Shown here in pieces: positions 8,851-17,027 of a stretch of 64,000 nucleotides of DNA. A program made the translations under genes and the position numbers. The stretch is from Panacagrimonas sp052387695 (GTDB lineage Bacteria; Pseudomonadota; Gammaproteobacteria; Nevskiales; Nevskiaceae). How positions within the stretch are numbered: position 1 is the first letter of the stretch; each line of letters opens with the position of its first letter. The notes below the pieces were generated by a model. It was not told the DNA's origin. It worked only from the letters and a program-made list of their open reading frames with translations, and searched no databases. The stretch is from assembly GCA_052387695.1 (NCBI GenBank), contig JBQTIX010000035.1, forward strand, positions 13,690 through 77,689, given 5' to 3'.

Positions 8851-10535
8851 CCGGCGGCCGTCGCCTTGAGCGCATCGTCGAGCAGGCTGCGCGCGACGAC
8901 CTTCAGCGCGAGCGTTTCCTCGGCGCCCTCGAAGATCGACAGCACTCGCGCGTCGACGAAGTAACGGCTCACCGCGACTTCCTCGGCGTAGCCCATGCCG
9001 CCGTGGATTTGCAGCATCTCGCGCGTGACCAGTTCTGCCGAGCGGCAGGCGAACAGTTTCACCAGGCTCGCTTCCATCCGTCCGCCGCCCCCAACCCCGA
9101 CTTCGTTCATCAGCTTGCCCACCGCGTAGGTCAGGTAACGGCTGGCGACGTAGCGCGCGGCCATCTTCGCGAGCTTCGCGCCGGTCAGCGGGTAGTCGAG
9201 CAGAGCAGCGCCAAAGACCTTGCGCTCTTCCGCGTAGCGCAGACCGGCGAGCAGCGCGGCACGCATCACGCCGCTGGCGCGCGCGGCGGTCTGCATGCGT
9301 CCGCCCATCATGCCGGCCATGGTGTAGTAGAAGCCCTGGCCCAGACCGGCCTCCTCGCCGATGACGTTGGCGTCCGGCACGAAGAAGTTCTCGAACGAGA
9401 CATCGAAGGAGTGCATGCCGCGATAGCCGATGGTCGGAATCGCACGGCCCACCAGGCGCCCACCGCCGTCCTGGCGATAGTCGAACGCATGGCCGTCATA
9501 CGCCGGCTTCTCGGCCAGCAGCAGGCTCAGGCCCTTGTAGCCCAGGGACTTGTCCGGATCCGTGCGCGTCACCACCATCAGCACGCCGGCCTTGCCGGCA
9601 AACGTACACCAGGTCTTTGCGCCGTCGAGCCGCCAGCCACCTGCGCAGCGGGTGCCGCGCAGATTGAGGCTGGCCACGTCGGAGCCGAAATCCGGCTCGG
9701 TGATGGCGATCGCGCACAGCGGATGGCCCTGTGCGACCTGCGGCAGCCAGCGCTGCTTCTGCGCCTCGGTGCCGCCGCTGAGCAAGGCGCGAGCAAGAAT
9801 TTCCGGCCGCGTGATGAGGCTGCCGGCGGCGGCGAGCGAGGCCTGCGACAGCGCCTCGGTGACGACGATCATGGTGAGGCTGTCTTCCGCGTCACCGGGT
9901 GCGCTGCCGCCATAAGTCTCGGGAATCGACAGGCCGAATACGCCCATCTCGCGCAGGGGTTGAAGCAGCGCTTCCGGCACGATCAGATCGTGGCGGTGGA
10001 TCATTGAAGCGAGCGGCGCGACCGCCTCGGCCGCAAAGCGGGTGAACTGATCGCGCACCAGTGCGAGTTCCTCGCTCAGCGGAATCTGCGCGAGGGCCGA
10101 CGGGTCCCGCGCCAGGAGGCGCGCGGTATCGTGCAGCGCCGCGCCGGACAGCAGTTGGCGCTGCAAGGCACGCAGCGCGGGATCGCGGGTTACCGCATGC
10201 AGGGATTCGCCCGGCAGATCGAGTTCCGCATACAGAGTCTCCAGCCGGTCGCGCACCAGGGTGATCGCCTCGACCGCGAAGACCCGCGCAAGGCGCCGGT
10301 CCAGCTCGCCGGTGGTCGGGGCCAGGGCCTGGAGCGCACTCTCGGCCGCGAGCAACTCGGCGTTGGCCCAGGCCAGCTCGAAGCTCGGCACCTGTTCCAC
10401 ATCGAGCAGCCTTGCGTCGAGGCGGTTCGCGCGCGCGCAGCGCAGCGCAAGCGTGGTGGTGGCGAGATCCAGCGCGCTGCGCAGTTGCCCGAGCAGGCGC
10501 GCGGCAAAGGTTTCGGGCGTGGCCGTCGTCGTCAT
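8847..10535 (-). CDS. mcd: Acyl-CoA dehydrogenase, methylsuccinyl-CoA dehydrogenase-like
   Basis: 562-residue acyl-CoA dehydrogenase. It is longer than ordinary FadE proteins because of an approximately 170-residue alpha-helical N-terminal extension. Such an extension is known for (2S)-methylsuccinyl-CoA dehydrogenase (Mcd) of the ethylmalonyl-CoA pathway, which makes mesaconyl-C1-CoA. The catalytic core starts near SEELALVRDQFTRFAAEAV, with AIAITEPDFGSDVASL and LDGAKTWCTFAGKAG. The C-terminal IFEGAEETLALKVV has the Glu of the medium-chain-type active site. Start is ATG 10535 (MTTTATPET); an upstream open frame is Trp/Cys-rich and belongs to the lyase gene. It lies 25 nt after the lyase gene and overlaps mct by 4 nt. 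Substrate assignment rests on length, motifs and neighbours. Confidence 0.8.
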   Translation of the reverse strand: MTTTATPETFAARLLGQLRSALDLATTTLALRCARANRLDARLLDVEQVPSFELAWANAELLAAESALQALAPTTGELDRRLARVFAVEAITLVRDRLETLYAELDLPGESLHAVTRDPALRALQRQLLSGAALHDTARLLARDPSALAQIPLSEELALVRDQFTRFAAEAVAPLASMIHRHDLIVPEALLQPLREMGVFGLSIPETYGGSAPGDAEDSLTMIVVTEALSQASLAAAGSLITRPEILARALLSGGTEAQKQRWLPQVAQGHPLCAIAITEPDFGSDVASLNLRGTRCAGGWRLDGAKTWCTFAGKAGVLMVVTRTDPDKSLGYKGLSLLLAEKPAYDGHAFDYRQDGGGRLVGRAIPTIGYRGMHSFDVSFENFFVPDANVIGEEAGLGQGFYYTMAGMMGGRMQTAARASGVMRAALLAGLRYAEERKVFGAALLDYPLTGAKLAKMAARYVASRYLTYAVGKLMNEVGVGGGGRMEASLVKLFACRSAELVTREMLQIHGGMGYAEEVAVSRYFVDARVLSIFEGAEETLALKVVARSLLDDALKATAAG

Positions 10536-10560
10536 CGAAGTTGCGTGGTGACTTGATCGT

Positions 10561-11442
10561 TCAGGATGCGCGGACGGCGTCGGCGCGGCGCAGCAGTTCG
10601 CGTGCGCGCAGCACCACCGGCATGTCCACCATGCGGCCGCGGAATTCCAGCGCGCCGCGACCCTGGGCGGCGGCCTCGTCATAGGCGGCGAGCAGTTCGC
10701 GCGCGTGAGTCACGTCCTCGGCCGGTGGCGCAAACAGCTCGTTCATCACTTGCACCTGGTTGGGGTGGATCGCGTAGGAACCGACGAAGCCCATCTCGCG
10801 CGCACGCTGGATGAGCCGGCGGAACAGGTCCAGGTCGCGGAACACGGAGATCGAGCCGGGGAATCCGAAGGGCAGGATGCCGGCGCGGCGGCAGGCGAAT
10901 ACAAGCTGCTGGTTGGGGCCGTACAGAGCTTCCGGAGTCGGCTCGCTGCCGGCCGAGACCGAGAAATCCTCGGAGCCGAGAATCATGCCCATGACCCGCG
11001 GCGAACTGCTGGCGATCTCGTCCAGATGGGGCACGGCGCGCACGTGCTCGATCTGCGCAATCAGCAGGGTGTGGCCGGGCGCGATGCCGCGCTCGGCTTC
11101 CAGCGCCGTGATGCGCGTGTCCAGCGCCTGGACCTGTGCGGCCGATTCAACTTTCGGCACCATCAGCGCACGCACCCCGGGCAGCACCGCTGCGCTGACA
11201 TCGTCCGGCGTCAGTGCCTCGTCGGTGTTGATGCGCACCAGCGCCGCGGCTCCCGACTGCGAGACCAGGCCGACGGCCGATGCGAGCGCGGCGCGCGCCT
11301 CAGCTTTTTGTGCCAGCGGCACGCTGTCCTCGAGATCGAGCAGATAGGCGTCCGCGCCGCGGCGGTGTGCGGCGTCCACGAATTTGCGGACGTGCGCGGG
11401 CACGAACAGCATCGAACGCCAGATGGGGAAGGACTTGTTCAT
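10561..11442 (-). CDS. HpcH/CitE-family CoA-ester lyase (citramalyl/malyl-CoA)
   Basis: 293-residue TIM-barrel lyase of the HpcH/HpaI-CitE family. It begins WRSMLFVPAHVRKFVDAA and contains DAYLLDLEDSVPLAQK, the metal-binding Glu in LLIAQIEHVRAV and the Asp in GMILGSEDFSVSAG. These features are shared by L-malyl-CoA/beta-methylmalyl-CoA lyase and (S)-citramalyl-CoA lyase, which split the CoA ester to acetyl-CoA (or propionyl-CoA) plus pyruvate or glyoxylate. Placed directly after the mesaconyl-C4-CoA hydratase-like gene (4-nt overlap), the most economical reaction is (S)-citramalyl-CoA to acetyl-CoA plus pyruvate. I leave the symbol blank because ccl and mcl cannot be separated by eye. Confidence 0.83.
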   Translation of the reverse strand: MNKSFPIWRSMLFVPAHVRKFVDAAHRRGADAYLLDLEDSVPLAQKAEARAALASAVGLVSQSGAAALVRINTDEALTPDDVSAAVLPGVRALMVPKVESAAQVQALDTRITALEAERGIAPGHTLLIAQIEHVRAVPHLDEIASSSPRVMGMILGSEDFSVSAGSEPTPEALYGPNQQLVFACRRAGILPFGFPGSISVFRDLDLFRRLIQRAREMGFVGSYAIHPNQVQVMNELFAPPAEDVTHARELLAAYDEAAAQGRGALEFRGRMVDMPVVLRARELLRRADAVRAS

Positions 11443-12293
11443 GCCAGCGTGGCCGTGGCGCTCATGCAGAGCGCGCCCTCATGGTCTGCGCTCCACAGCC
11501 TCAGGCTTTTGCCGTCCTGACGGCCATTCACGGTGAAGGGCTGCGTGTCGAAGCTTGGCCGCACGGCGCGGAACTGGAAGGTCGCGATCACGGCGTCTGG
11601 AAGATTCGTATTGACCAGATCGAGCAGCAAGGTCGCGAGCAGCGGTCCATGCACGACCAGCGCCGGATAGAACTCGCGCTCCACTGCGTAGTGGCGGTCG
11701 TAGTGGATGCGATGGCTGTTGTAGGTCAGGGCCGAATAGCGGAACAGCAGCACCGGATCGGGCGTGATGGTGCGCGACCAGTCCGCTGCCGCCGGCGCGG
11801 CCTCACCCGGCGGCAGCGCTGCGGGGCCGCTGGGCATTTCGCGGTAGACGAGGTTCTGTTCCTCGCGCACGCAAAGCTGATGCTGCTGCCAGATTTCGTG
11901 GTCGAGCGTGACGAAGACCAGCGCGCCGGACTTGCCGCTTTTGGCATCCACCGAGCGGATCACCGAGCGGCGCGCGGCGGGTAGGCCGACCCGCAGCGGC
12001 CGCTCGACCTGCACGGCGCCGGCGGCCCACATGCGCCGCGGCAAGGGCGCGGGAGGCAGGAAGCTTTCCTGATCTGGGCCCAGCCCGGGGTGGCCGTCCG
12101 GTCCGGTGCTCGCCGCGGCCGGTGTGTCCAGGAAATACAGCCACTGCCAGGTCGCGGGCAACACATCGCCAGTCTGGATCGGCGCCGGATGGTCCAGCGC
12201 CTGCGCCAGCGCCTGCGCCGGGAACGGGTGCAGGTCGTCGACGAGCCTGCGCTCGCGACCGACCCACTGTCGCAGATGGTCGATGTCGATCAT
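11439..12293 (-). CDS. meh: MaoC/FAS1-like hydratase, mesaconyl-C4-CoA hydratase-like
   Basis: 284 residues with a double hot-dog architecture. The N-terminal FAS1-type dehydratase half contains WQWLYFLDTPA and LPRRMWAAGAVQVERPL. The C-terminal MaoC-like half contains LLFRYSALTYNSHRIHYDR, with the Asn-His-x-x-Asp/His catalytic motif of (R)-hydratases and VHGPLLATLL. The same layout occurs in mesaconyl-C4-CoA hydratase (Meh) and itaconyl-CoA hydratase. The predicted reaction is mesaconyl-C4-CoA plus water to (S)-citramalyl-CoA. The ATG at 12293 overlaps the stop of the preceding dehydrogenase, and its own stop overlaps the lyase start, so the three are translationally coupled. Confidence 0.8.
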   Translation of the reverse strand: MIDIDHLRQWVGRERRLVDDLHPFPAQALAQALDHPAPIQTGDVLPATWQWLYFLDTPAAASTGPDGHPGLGPDQESFLPPAPLPRRMWAAGAVQVERPLRVGLPAARRSVIRSVDAKSGKSGALVFVTLDHEIWQQHQLCVREEQNLVYREMPSGPAALPPGEAAPAAADWSRTITPDPVLLFRYSALTYNSHRIHYDRHYAVEREFYPALVVHGPLLATLLLDLVNTNLPDAVIATFQFRAVRPSFDTQPFTVNGRQDGKSLRLWSADHEGALCMSATATLA

Positions 12294-13867
12294 CCGATCG
12301 CCCCTGCGGGGCTCAACCCACGAAGTAGCTGTTCACTTCGTGGGGTGGTTCCGCGCGCCGCCTCCGGTGTGAGTAGCGACAGGCCCAGGCCCACGCGCCG
12401 CGCGAGCCAGGGACTCGGGCGATAGCGCGGATCGCCGGTCACCGCCTGCATATTGCGCAGGATGCTCAGAACCCGGTCGCCGCCGATGCGGTCGCCCCAG
12501 GCGAGCGGGCCGTGCGGATAACCCAGGCCGAGCTTCACCGCGTCCTCGATGTCGGCGACCGATGCGATGCCGCGCTGCGCGATGTTTGCCGCGATGTTCA
12601 CGATGGTGGCGAGCACGCGCTGCACGACGAAGCCGGGGCTGTCGTTGATGATCGTGACCGGGGTGTCGCTGCTGGCGAACAGCGCATGCGCCGCATCGCG
12701 CGCGGCGGTGCTGGTGACCGGCGTGAGCATCAGGGTACGGCGCTTAGCCCATCCGGACAGCGGGTCGAACGCGACGCTGCGTGTCGCGTCCAGGCCCTGC
12801 TCGACGCAGACCGTGGTCGCGTCCTGGCCCCAGGGTTGGACCAGGATCAGGTCGGCATCGGCGGCGCTGGCGACGAGCTGCACCGACAGGGATACGGCCA
12901 GCTTCGAGATGGCCTCACGCTGCAAAGAGGAGGGCTCGATCCACAGCTTCAAGCCTTTCGGCAGCGCGGGCACCGCGCGTGGCGCAGGCAGGTCCAGCGG
13001 CCTGGACTGCGCGTCATAGCGGTACCAGCCGGCGCCGGACTTGCGCCCGTAGAGTCCCGCAGCGATGCGCGGTCGCACCAGCGAGGACGGACGAAAGCGC
13101 GGCTCCTGCTGGAACTGTTCGTAGATCGACTCCATGACCTTGCCGGACACGTCCAGTCCGGTCAGGTCCAGCAGCTCGAACGGACCCATCTTGAAGCCGG
13201 CCGCCTCGCGCATCAGCGCATCGACTTCGGCGACGCTCGCGACCTGTTCCTCGATCACGCGCAGCGCCTCGGTGTAGTAGCCGCGACCGGCGTGGTTGAC
13301 CAGAAAACCCGGCTGGTCGGCGGCGATCACCGCGCGATGGCCGCTGCCCGCGATGAGCCTGCGCAAGGTCTCGACCGTACCCGGCGCGGTGCGCACGGCG
13401 GCGATGATCTCCACCACCTTCATCAGCGGCACGGGATTGAAGAAGTGCAGGCCGGCGACGCGGCTGGGGTGCCTGCACTTGGCCGCAATCTCCGCGACCA
13501 CCAGCGAGGACGTGTTGCTGGCGAGGATAGTGTGTTCGGGCACGACGGCTTCGAGCGCGGCGAACAAGGACTGCTTGGCGCCGATCTCTTCGACGATGGC
13601 CTCGATCACCACGTCGCAGGACGCCAGCGCTTCCAAGGACCCGCAGGGCCGGATGCCGGCGATCAGCGCATCGGCCTGGTCCGATGTGTAGCGGCCCTTT
13701 TCGACACCCTTGGAGATCATCCCGGCGACCGCGGTGAGCGCCTTGGGCACGGCGCCGTCGTAGGCATCGAACACCGACACCGGATGCCCGGCCTGCGCGA
13801 AGAGCTGCACGATGCCGCGGCCCATGGTGCCGGCGCCGACGACGCCGACGTGCAGTTTCTTCGTCAT
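12290..13867 (-). CDS. 3-hydroxyacyl-CoA dehydrogenase, double C-terminal domain
   Basis: 525-residue NAD-dependent 3-hydroxyacyl-CoA dehydrogenase of the PaaH type. It has a Rossmann fold with GVVGAGTMGRGIVQLF at residues 7-22, then ILASNTSSL, the FNPVPLMKVVEII catalytic block and two dehydrogenase C-terminal domains (about 190-285 and 410-505). The second domain is preceded by a short linker, as in 3-hydroxyadipyl-CoA or 3-hydroxybutyryl-CoA dehydrogenases. ATG 13867 overlaps the stop of the enoyl-CoA hydratase gene. The last 17 or so residues (from TPRSEQLLRG) are encoded by a palindrome at 12318-12346, so the C-terminus appears to have been altered by a repeat insertion. Confidence 0.9.
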   Translation of the reverse strand: MTKKLHVGVVGAGTMGRGIVQLFAQAGHPVSVFDAYDGAVPKALTAVAGMISKGVEKGRYTSDQADALIAGIRPCGSLEALASCDVVIEAIVEEIGAKQSLFAALEAVVPEHTILASNTSSLVVAEIAAKCRHPSRVAGLHFFNPVPLMKVVEIIAAVRTAPGTVETLRRLIAGSGHRAVIAADQPGFLVNHAGRGYYTEALRVIEEQVASVAEVDALMREAAGFKMGPFELLDLTGLDVSGKVMESIYEQFQQEPRFRPSSLVRPRIAAGLYGRKSGAGWYRYDAQSRPLDLPAPRAVPALPKGLKLWIEPSSLQREAISKLAVSLSVQLVASAADADLILVQPWGQDATTVCVEQGLDATRSVAFDPLSGWAKRRTLMLTPVTSTAARDAAHALFASSDTPVTIINDSPGFVVQRVLATIVNIAANIAQRGIASVADIEDAVKLGLGYPHGPLAWGDRIGGDRVLSILRNMQAVTGDPRYRPSPWLARRVGLGLSLLTPEAARGTTPRSEQLLRGLSPAGAIG

Positions 13868-14655
13868 GATTTCGTTCCAGTCCCGCGCTGAAACGCCGGC
13901 TCGCGCTTTTCGGAAAAGGCCGCAAAACCCTCGCGGAAATCCGCGCCGGTCAGCATCTCGGCCTGATCGCCTTCCTCGCGGCTGAGGGCTTCGTCCAGCG
14001 TGAGGGCCGGTGACAGCAGGCGCTGCTTCATGCGGGCGTAGGCGCTGGGCGAGAGGCGGGACAGCGCGCTCGCGCGCTCGATGGCCGCGAGCATCACATC
14101 GCCTTCGCCGACATCCTCGTCGGCCAGCCCGATGCGAAAGGCCTCTGCGCCCGTCACCGGCTTGCCGCTGGTGAACAGCCGGCGCGCGGCGGCGGCGCCC
14201 ACGCGCAGCGGCAGGCTGCGCAGCAGCGCCCAATCCGGCACCAGGCCAATCTTCAGGAAGGGAAACAGGATGCGGGTGTCGCGACCGACGATGATCGCGT
14301 CGCCCAGCAGGGCCAGGCCGACCGCGGCGCCGGCGCAGAAACCTTCCCCGGCCGACACGACTGGAAACGGCGAGTTTGCGACCAGACGGCAGAGCGTGGC
14401 GCCGTGCGCCATGCGCGCCCGCGCCGCCTGCTCGCTGAGACCGACCATGCTCGGCAAATCACCGCCGGAGGAGAACACGCGATCGACGCCGCCGAGCACC
14501 AGTGCGCCGCACTCGGCGTCACGCTGCGCGGCGCTCATCGCGTCGATCAGCGCCTGGCGCGTGTCGTAGTCCACCGCGTTGCGCTTAGGCACCCGGTTGA
14601 TGAGCACGCGCAGCACGCGCGGCGCCGGGCGGTCGATCCTGAGCAGTTCGTTCAT
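13864..14655 (-). CDS. Enoyl-CoA hydratase/isomerase (crotonase family)
   Basis: 263-residue crotonase-fold protein. The oxyanion-hole segment FSSGGDLPSM and the second block SAGEGFCAGAAVGLALLGDA are visible. The usual catalytic Glu pair is not obvious: the second block has GLVPDWALLRSLP, where isomerases such as PaaG or delta3,delta2-isomerases often carry an Asp. Isomerase activity is therefore as likely as hydratase. Start is ATG 14655 (MNELLRID), 2 nt after the thiolase stop; the residues upstream are thiolase-frame noise. It belongs to the minus-strand CoA-ester operon and would act between the dehydrogenases and the thiolase. Confidence 0.85.
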   Translation of the reverse strand: MNELLRIDRPAPRVLRVLINRVPKRNAVDYDTRQALIDAMSAAQRDAECGALVLGGVDRVFSSGGDLPSMVGLSEQAARARMAHGATLCRLVANSPFPVVSAGEGFCAGAAVGLALLGDAIIVGRDTRILFPFLKIGLVPDWALLRSLPLRVGAAAARRLFTSGKPVTGAEAFRIGLADEDVGEGDVMLAAIERASALSRLSPSAYARMKQRLLSPALTLDEALSREEGDQAEMLTGADFREGFAAFSEKREPAFQRGTGTKS

Positions 14656-14657
14656 GC

Positions 14658-15872
14658 TCAAGCCGCTACGCGCTCGAACACCGCGGCAATGCCCTGGCCG
14701 CCGCCGATGCACATCGTCTCCAGACCGTAGCGCGCGCCGCGCCGATCCAGCTCATGCAGCAAGGTCGCCAGGATGCGACCGCCGGTGGCGCCGACCGGAT
14801 GGCCCAGCGAAATGCCGGAGCCGTTCACGTTCATGCGCTCGAAGTCGCGCTCGACGAACTTCCATTCGCGGGTGCAGGCCAGCACCTGTGCGGCGAAGGC
14901 TTCGTTGAGTTCGATGAGGTCCATCTGCGCGAGCTTGAGGCCCGCACTGGCGAGCGCCCTGGCGGTGGACGGCACCGGGCCGATGCCCATGCGGCTGGGT
15001 TCGACGCCCGCCACCGCCCAGGACACCAAGCGGCCGAGCGGACGCAGACCGTATTCGCGCGCCAGTTCCGGCGTGGTGACGATGCAGGCCGAGGCGCCGT
15101 CGTTCTGGCCGCTGGCATTGCCGGCGGTGACGGTGGCGGTCGCGTCCTGCTTGAGCATCAGCGGCTTGAGTTTGGCGAGGCTTTCGACCGTCGTATCGGC
15201 GCGCGGATGCTCGTCCACGCTCACGACGTTCGTGCCCTTCGGTGTCGTCACTGCGACCGGCACGATGGCCGGGCTGAAGTAGCCGTTGCTCTGCGCGGCG
15301 ACGGCGCGCTGGTGCGAGTACACCGCGAATTCGTCCTGCTCCTGCCGGCTGATGCCGTATTCGCGCCGCAGATTTTCGGCGGTCTCGATCATGCCGCCGG
15401 CAACCGGGAAGTTCTTGCCACCCGCGGTGATGCGCCCGCGAGCGAGCGCGTCGTGGAACATCAGCCCCTCGCCCCTGACGCCCCAGCGCGAGCTGGTCGA
15501 GTAGAAGGGCGCATTGCTCATCGACTCCGCACCGCCAGCGATCACCAGCTTCGAGGCCCCGGTGGCGACCTGCATCGCTGCATAGATGACGGCTTGCAGG
15601 CCCGAGCCGCAGCGACGGTCCAGTTGCAGGCCGCCGATGCCGATGGGCAGGCCGGCGTCGAGACCGACAACCCGACCAAGAGCTGGCGCGTCCATGCTCG
15701 GATAGCACTGCGCGAACAGCACGTCGTCCACGGCAGTTGGCGGCAGCTTCGTGCGCTCCAGCAGTCCGCGCACCACCGCGGCTCCGAGCTGGTGGGCGGT
15801 CAGGTCCTTGTACACGCCACCGTAGCGGCCTACGGGCGTGCGCATGGGCGCGCAGAGGACGGCATCGATCAT
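14658..15872 (-). CDS. Acetyl-CoA acyltransferase (thiolase)
   Basis: 404-residue thiolase of the FadA/PcaF class. The acylated Cys lies in LQLDRRCGSGLQAV (about residue 90). The ELNEAFAAQVL block, the GHPVGATGGR histidine motif and the C-terminal Cys in MCIGGGQGIA are all present, so the enzyme should be active in beta-ketoacyl-CoA cleavage or condensation. Start is ATG 15872 (MIDAVLCAPMRTP); upstream codons in this frame are Arg/Ser-rich and belong to decayed genes. It is the first intact gene of the minus-strand operon. The sequence in front of it is a junction with gene remnants and an integrase fragment, so the original promoter may have been lost or replaced. Confidence 0.92.
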   Translation of the reverse strand: MIDAVLCAPMRTPVGRYGGVYKDLTAHQLGAAVVRGLLERTKLPPTAVDDVLFAQCYPSMDAPALGRVVGLDAGLPIGIGGLQLDRRCGSGLQAVIYAAMQVATGASKLVIAGGAESMSNAPFYSTSSRWGVRGEGLMFHDALARGRITAGGKNFPVAGGMIETAENLRREYGISRQEQDEFAVYSHQRAVAAQSNGYFSPAIVPVAVTTPKGTNVVSVDEHPRADTTVESLAKLKPLMLKQDATATVTAGNASGQNDGASACIVTTPELAREYGLRPLGRLVSWAVAGVEPSRMGIGPVPSTARALASAGLKLAQMDLIELNEAFAAQVLACTREWKFVERDFERMNVNGSGISLGHPVGATGGRILATLLHELDRRGARYGLETMCIGGGQGIAAVFERVAA

Positions 15873-15900
15873 GAGGGTGTGATCCAGTCGGTGTAGGTCT

Positions 15901-16065
15901 TCATGGGGTCGCGTGCTTGAACTGCTGGCGCAATACATCGTTGCGCACCTTGCACGGGGGAGTCTTGGGCAGCATTGCAACGATCTCAAGTCGCTCCGGC
16001 AACTTCTGCCGCGCCACACCCGCGGCCTTCTCATGCTCGGCGAGCGAGCCGAAGTCCAGTGCGCA
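15901..16065 (-). pseudogene. 3' remnant of an AMP-dependent acyl-CoA ligase
   Basis: About 54 codons ending at 15901 match the C-terminal subdomain of acyl-CoA synthetases: GVARQKLPERLEIV, then AMLPKTPPCKVRNDVLRQ. The A10-motif usually reads LPKTxxGKVxK; here Gly and the second Lys are replaced by Cys and Asn, and the catalytic Lys of the motif is retained. Everything upstream, including the AMP-binding core, is missing and the frame joins acyl-CoA dehydrogenase sequence. It is probably a leftover of a ligase that once headed the CoA-ester operon. Confidence 0.6.
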
Positions 16066-16397
16066 GTCGGCGCACAGCGCAACGGCAGCTTCGTCGAGCA
16101 GTTGGTCCACAGCGGCAGCATCGCCAAGTGGGCGCGCCGGCGCGTCGTCGAAAGCGACGATAATGGCACCGTGACCGTCGACCAAGCGGTAGGACCTACG
16201 GCGGACGCCGGGCCCCCGGGCCATCGACCAGCAGGAGTGCGCGATCCGCCCCGGCGCCCGCCGAAACCACGAACGGGTCCGCGATATCGCCGTGCAGCAC
16301 GCCGGTCTTCTAGCCGCTGAGCTTGCCGTCTCGCAGCGTCGCGGCGTCGCCCTCGTGTGCAAACGCGAGCTTCAGCGTTGAACAGGTGACGGCCGAC
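16066..16397 (-). pseudogene. Internal remnant of an acyl-CoA dehydrogenase
   Basis: Two frame-shifted pieces of one acyl-CoA dehydrogenase. The 5' piece reads LKLAFAHEGDAATLRDGKLSG and then a TAG. The next piece, in another frame, reads GVLHGDIADPFVVSAGAGAD. A third piece, in the ligase frame, reads VDQLLDEAAVALCAD. This order matches the middle beta-domain of the family. N-terminal and C-terminal domains are absent. The 5' side is joined directly to the truncated integrase at about 16398. The family call rests on segment resemblance and would need a protein search. Confidence 0.45.
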
Positions 16398-16666
16398 TCG
16401 TTCACGTCCAGACCATCGGCCAGCACACCGCGGGCTTCGCCTCGCTTGTCCCTCGCCTTCTTGAGCGTGACCACGGGGTAATCGCCGAACGTGGCCTTGG
16501 TCTCTCGGCCGGCTGCGACGTACTTCAATCGCGGGAGCTTACGCCCGTTCGGCAGGGCCTCCGGGAATAGCCCGCCGCCGTCGTAGATTCGTGGCCGCTT
16601 GGCACCGGTTGGGTCCGGCTTGAGCGCGCGACAGTCGGTATCAGTCAGGGGTTTGGTGATTCGCAT
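16398..16666 (-). pseudogene. Truncated tyrosine integrase (5' end only)
   Basis: Encodes about 90 N-terminal residues (MRITKPLTDTDCRALKPDP through GVLADGLDVNE) nearly identical to the complete integrase at 24810-26063. It then breaks off into acyl-CoA dehydrogenase sequence, so the catalytic domain is missing. The corresponding codon in the complete copy is GTG rather than ATG, which helps fix the start of both genes. Upstream it keeps the same promoter region and a degenerate tRNA-Ser 3' end near 16863. It therefore looks like the remains of an earlier or tandem element at the same site. Confidence 0.85.
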
Positions 16667-16875
16667 GGGCATTCTCCGGGTGGTCCAGCGTGCCCCCAAA
16701 TCTCCGGCCTGTGCCCTTATGGGTCCGCTGTGCCCCGATATGCGCCCTTATAAACCTGCGCTGTCAAGAAACGACCTGACACGCTGCGAATCACTACAGA
16801 CATAAAAAACCCAGGATTTACCCGGGTTTAGAAACTTCCTGAGACTTCCTGAAACCTTGAAATGGCGGGAGGGTG
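16398..16875. repeat. Direct repeat copy 1 (integrase 5' end plus att region)
   Basis: About 478 bp nearly identical, in the same orientation, to 25793-26272. It covers the integrase N-terminus, the intergenic terminator and the CCA end of tRNA-Ser in degenerate form (tggcggga at 16863). It marks the left boundary of the island. Positions 16667-17027 contain this repeat and about 150 nt of AT-richer sequence in which I see no gene. Confidence 0.85.
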
Positions 16876-17027
16876 TCATTCACATACAAGCTTATTTGCG
16901 CTGATTAACAAAGGTTTTCATTAATGCGAAATTTCTCCGTGCCCCTTCCCGTGCCCTTAAATCCGATCACTGCCGGGTTCGCGCGTCTCGTGGCAATTAC
17001 CATCGAAGCTCAATAACGGAGCCACTC

